In this document: piece by piece, positions 61,122-64,000 of the stretch
How the letters are laid out: every line of letters begins with the position of its first letter
How positions within the stretch are numbered: position 1 is the stretch's first letter
Source of the DNA: Astropecten irregularis
Taxonomy: Eukaryota > Echinodermata > Asteroidea > Paxillosida > Astropectinidae
Assembly (NCBI GenBank): GCA_963971285.1
Contig: OZ020249.1
Location: forward strand, 3,782,001 to 3,846,000
DNA length: 64,000 bases
Reading direction: 5' to 3'
The notes under the pieces: generated by a model
Seen by the model: only the letters and a program-made list of their open reading frames with translations
What the model was told of the DNA's origin: nothing
Database searches by the model: none
Made by a program: the position numbers and the translations under genes

Positions 61122-61510
61122 CTAAAATGGTGTGTACAACATTGGTAAAGGTGACAGAGCAGCTGTAGGCTGCTCATAATTCGATTTGTCATGGAATAAA
61201 AACAATCCTCAGAAATTTGCAGCTCAATTGATCATTGGAAACAGTAGAAAATGACGAAAAACCGTTGCAATTGTTACACCAAATTATGTGGGAAAAGCTG
61301 TCTCATTTTTTTTTTTTGTATAATTTTGTCCAAGATCAAAAATGTTTTGGTGTTGGTTTTTACTCTTTTTGGATAAATACAGCATTTCAGACAAAAAAAA
61401 AATAACAGTATGTTTCTGCCATCTCCGTCTTTATACCCTGTAAGTTATATGTCAATCTGTGAACATTTCTGTTTCGGTTTCTTAATACCAAAGTATGATA
61501 CTACCTTTAA
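61122..61510. mobile_element. Diverged TTAA MITE with mixed family B/A features
   Basis: The left part (ACATTGGTAAAGGTGACAGAGCAGC ... AGCTCAATTGATCATTGG) resembles family B. The right end CCAAAGTATGATACTACCTTTAA is family A. The left TTAA end is worn. Confidence 0.65.
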
Positions 61511-62647
61511 TGACACTAAAATTGAAATTTCAAGACTTGGATTGTTTATTCTTCCAAATATTGCCCGTGAAGTGAATGAACAACGAAGAAAACCCAACCA
61601 GATACGAACCTAGTCCCTTCTTTTGTTATAGTCTAATATAGGAGGTGGTTCACCAAGTGCAATGTCACTATTGTTCATTAGCAATTGTTGGTCTGAGCAC
61701 GTATCCGCAGGAAGTTCCTCTTTGGAACTCGTTATAAGGAGAGGGGAAAAGATGAGTTACAAGACAAAGGGAAATGGACACCTTCCTGTCCCCCCAGTCC
61801 TTTTGTTTTCCAGTTGTTTCATGGAGCCTGCACCATTGTCTGTTTTGTCCAAGCCTCTGCTATCCCCTGTGAAAATTGAGTGCAGTTTACTAACCTTAAG
61901 TTTAAGTGACTCTGTTAAATAATGTTGATTGCAGATTACCTTTATCATAAGAATTTGTTTCTTTCAGTAGAACAGACTAGCAGAATGTATGTTGTTTTTT
62001 CATGTTGTAAAAATTGACGAGGTTGTTATATTAAAACAATATGGAAGTAATTGTTTTTTTTATTTAATTTGTATTAACTATTTTAAATGTGGGATACTAA
62101 CCGTTTTATTCCATATTTTGGGCCTTTGTTATATTGTTTTCTATTGTTGTTCCATTGTTACGTCTGCTGTTTGGAGAGATCTTTGCAATATCAGTACAAA
62201 ATGGACAAGGAACCAGTATGACTGAAGTTCTCCACAAATTAGTATACCCAACATCAGCTATGTAATCTTGAGAACCAAAAGAATATGATAGGCCTATTTG
62301 CAGTGGATAAAAAACAGTTGTGAGGGAATGTAAGCACATGAAAACTGATCTGGAACAAGTTGGGGTTATTTTGGTTTATTATATATGCATGAACTGTTCT
62401 TGTTTTGAAGTTGTGTCGAGCTGGTTCATTCTTGGGCTTGCGTTTTATACACTAACCCATTTTTGTAAAAACAAAAAGAAAGTTTTCATGCCAACGATCA
62501 CCGCAATTCATGTTGCTTGCTTGTGCATTTCATCTGCGCCATCACCATTCATTCAGTATCACCGGGCAGACCATTCACTGTCATTTCATCATGGTTTATA
62601 CTCAAATATGAATGAAATAACCAGCATTTGAAGGGGTTCATATAACC

Positions 62648-63135
62648 ATGGCTTCTGACTACCAAACGAACAAAGATAGGGCCGAAAAAAAAAAAATTGT
62701 TGTGTTGCCCTCAAGTGGAAAAATTTAAATTTTTTTTTTGTTTTTGTTTTTTGCCGACTTTCAAACATTTAAGAATAAATACAGGATGTATGGTCAACAG
62801 GGCTTATAAATCAACGGTCTTGGGTCGTTTTGAGGAGACACGCTTTTTTACTGCTAAATCTTACATTTTCTGTCAAAAATGGTGAGTTTTTATACTTTAG
62901 GACTCGAAGGAAAAAAATAAAAATAAATCCCGACCCAAAGTTTTGGCATTTTACGGTCAGTCGCTGAGGGCAACACAACAATTTTTTTTTTCGGCCTAAT
63001 TGACTGTTATGACACCATGCACCAGCATAGGGCCGGGTAGCTCAGTTGGTAATAAGAGCACCGTTACGGTGGTCCAGAGGTTGCTGATTCGAATCCCACT
63101 CCAGTAAATTTTTCTTCATTCAATTTCGAGCATTT
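62648..63135 (+). mobile_element. SINE (copy g) carrying a TA-flanked MITE (62679-62996)
   Basis: SINE: CATGGCTTCTGACTACCAAACGAACAAAGATA | insertion | ATTGACTGTTATGACACC ... GGGTAGCTCAGTTGG and GATTCGAATCCCACTCCAGT. The inserted element begins GGGCCGAAAAAAAAAAAATTGTTGTGTTGCCCTC and ends GAGGGCAACACAACAATTTT...CGGCC, about 33 bases of inverted end, with TA on both sides. It fits a Tc1/mariner-type MITE. Confidence 0.88.
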
Positions 63136-63287
63136 TTGTTGTGAGAGTACGTATACATGAGGATCGGTTCTTATTGATAATACAACATAGATTTCACATA
63201 ACTGTATTCATTTGGAGCTCACAGAAAGTGGTAACTTGGTACCAATTTGATGTTGCATTTGCAAATGTATGGACATCATAGTCCAAT

Positions 63288-63412
63288 CAATGGGAGACTT
63301 TTGACAACTGGTCTTCAAGTCAACAGCGTACGCGCACGCAATTGTGAGCATGCGCACGTTGTTTTGCGCGTGCGCTGTTGACTTGAAGACCGGTTCTCAA
63401 AAGTCTTCCGTT
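63288..63412. mobile_element. Hairpin element, copy 2
   Basis: AATGGGAGACTTTTGACAACTGGTCTTCAAGTC at the left and GACTTGAAGACCGGTTCTCAAAAGTC at the right, with a GCGCACGC / GCGTGCGC core, as in 24988-25128. Confidence 0.8.
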
Positions 63413-64000
63413 CAAAAGAAACAGACATCTACTTAGTATCATAAAACAATGGATATGTTAAATAACATAGGCACATATAAAAGGACTTGATCATTTTCAA
63501 CATTACACCATCTTGATTTTGAATAGTTTTCCAGCCAGAGGAAAACAAAATCATTTTTATTCTTATACAGGTTTAACCTAACAAAGTATTTTATTTTGGC
63601 TTCAATGTAATTTTTTGGTCCCCTTCTTCTCTCTTTGCATATATATTTTTTCTGTTTGTTTGTTTGCATCCCTTCGTTACCACCAGGAGATATGGTCAGG
63701 GGTTCTACCATTATTCTCTGCCCTGGCCCCTAACGACCGGCAACTCATAGGGGGTCTGGTCGTTGATATAGTCACCATGCTAGTTCAACTGGAGGTCGGT
63801 TGGTTTGTTTGTTGTCTCTTTTCTCCAGTCATGTCGGCAACATGGCATCCTGGCACATTTTTTTTTTTTTTTTTTTAGTTACGTTTTGTTAAACATATTA
63901 AAGGCAAATGTATCACTACGTGGGTTATCTTTTTTTTTTATCTCAGAAAGAAATTTGACTCTCCAAAAATAAAAAAAACCCTCAATTTTACAAAGTTTAC

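Larger units (their letters stand above)
57434..64000 (+). other. Partial intron 51 equivalent (5' part, at least 6.6 kb)
   Basis: Starts with a consensus GTAAGA. The sequence homologous to human exon 52 (the continuation of repeat 20 after IIKQK) was not found to the end of the window. Recognised repeats: an inverted repeat (58231-58322), a copy of a 120-bp dispersed repeat (59091-59216), a GGGAGAC-ended repeat (60240-60472), a TTAA-MITE relative (about 61122-61510), a SINE split by a TA-flanked MITE (62648-63135) and a hairpin element (63288-63412). I see nothing recognisable in 57600-58186, 58323-59090, 59217-60239, 60473-61121 and 61511-62647. A candidate extra exon near 63687 is discussed in the findings. 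Confidence 0.75.

Overview
This is a piece of an animal nuclear genome: AT-rich, full of small transposon relics, with short exons separated by long introns. The only gene I can support is a dystrophin-family gene on the + strand. Eight exons between 40794 and 57433 encode a run of its central spectrin-repeat rod. Joined in order they stay in frame across every splice junction and correspond, by my recollection of the human gene, to human DMD exons 43, 44, 45, 46, 47, 48, 49+50 (one exon here) and 51. In human terms that is the end of repeat 16, repeats 17, 18 and 19, hinge 3 and the start of repeat 20. The single dystrophin-type gene, the TTAA-, TA- and 8-bp-duplication MITEs, the tRNA-derived SINEs and the many ACATGTACATGT-type runs suggest a marine invertebrate deuterostome, probably an echinoderm or another ambulacrarian. 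That placement is inference; no species marker was seen.

Layout. 1-40793 has no convincing coding exon and is most simply the 3' part of the intron corresponding to human intron 42, at least 40.8 kb long. It holds dispersed repeats: tandem arrays at 447-962 and about 2000-2303, three copies of a MITE with a GGCTCN hexanucleotide array, hAT-like and mariner-like MITEs, and TTAA-flanked MITEs. It also holds tRNA-derived SINEs and one promoter-like spot (TATAAAAGG at 12072). 40794-57433 is the exon cluster, with introns of 1.3-3.3 kb. Many of these introns are largely MITE sequence, in places ending about 30-80 bases from a splice acceptor. 57434-64000 is the start of the next intron; the counterpart of human exon 52 was not found and probably lies beyond the window.

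The mobile DNA is unusually well layered. Several elements sit inside other elements and leave readable target duplications: an 887-bp hAT-like element with an exact 8-bp duplication, TA-flanked MITEs inside a SINE and inside a TTAA MITE, and GATTTCAT-ended elements inside TTAA MITEs. Two TTAA MITE families share their 3' halves but differ in their 5' halves. No rRNA gene, CRISPR array, operon or intact transposase gene was seen. Most long open frames in the window are translations of repeats.
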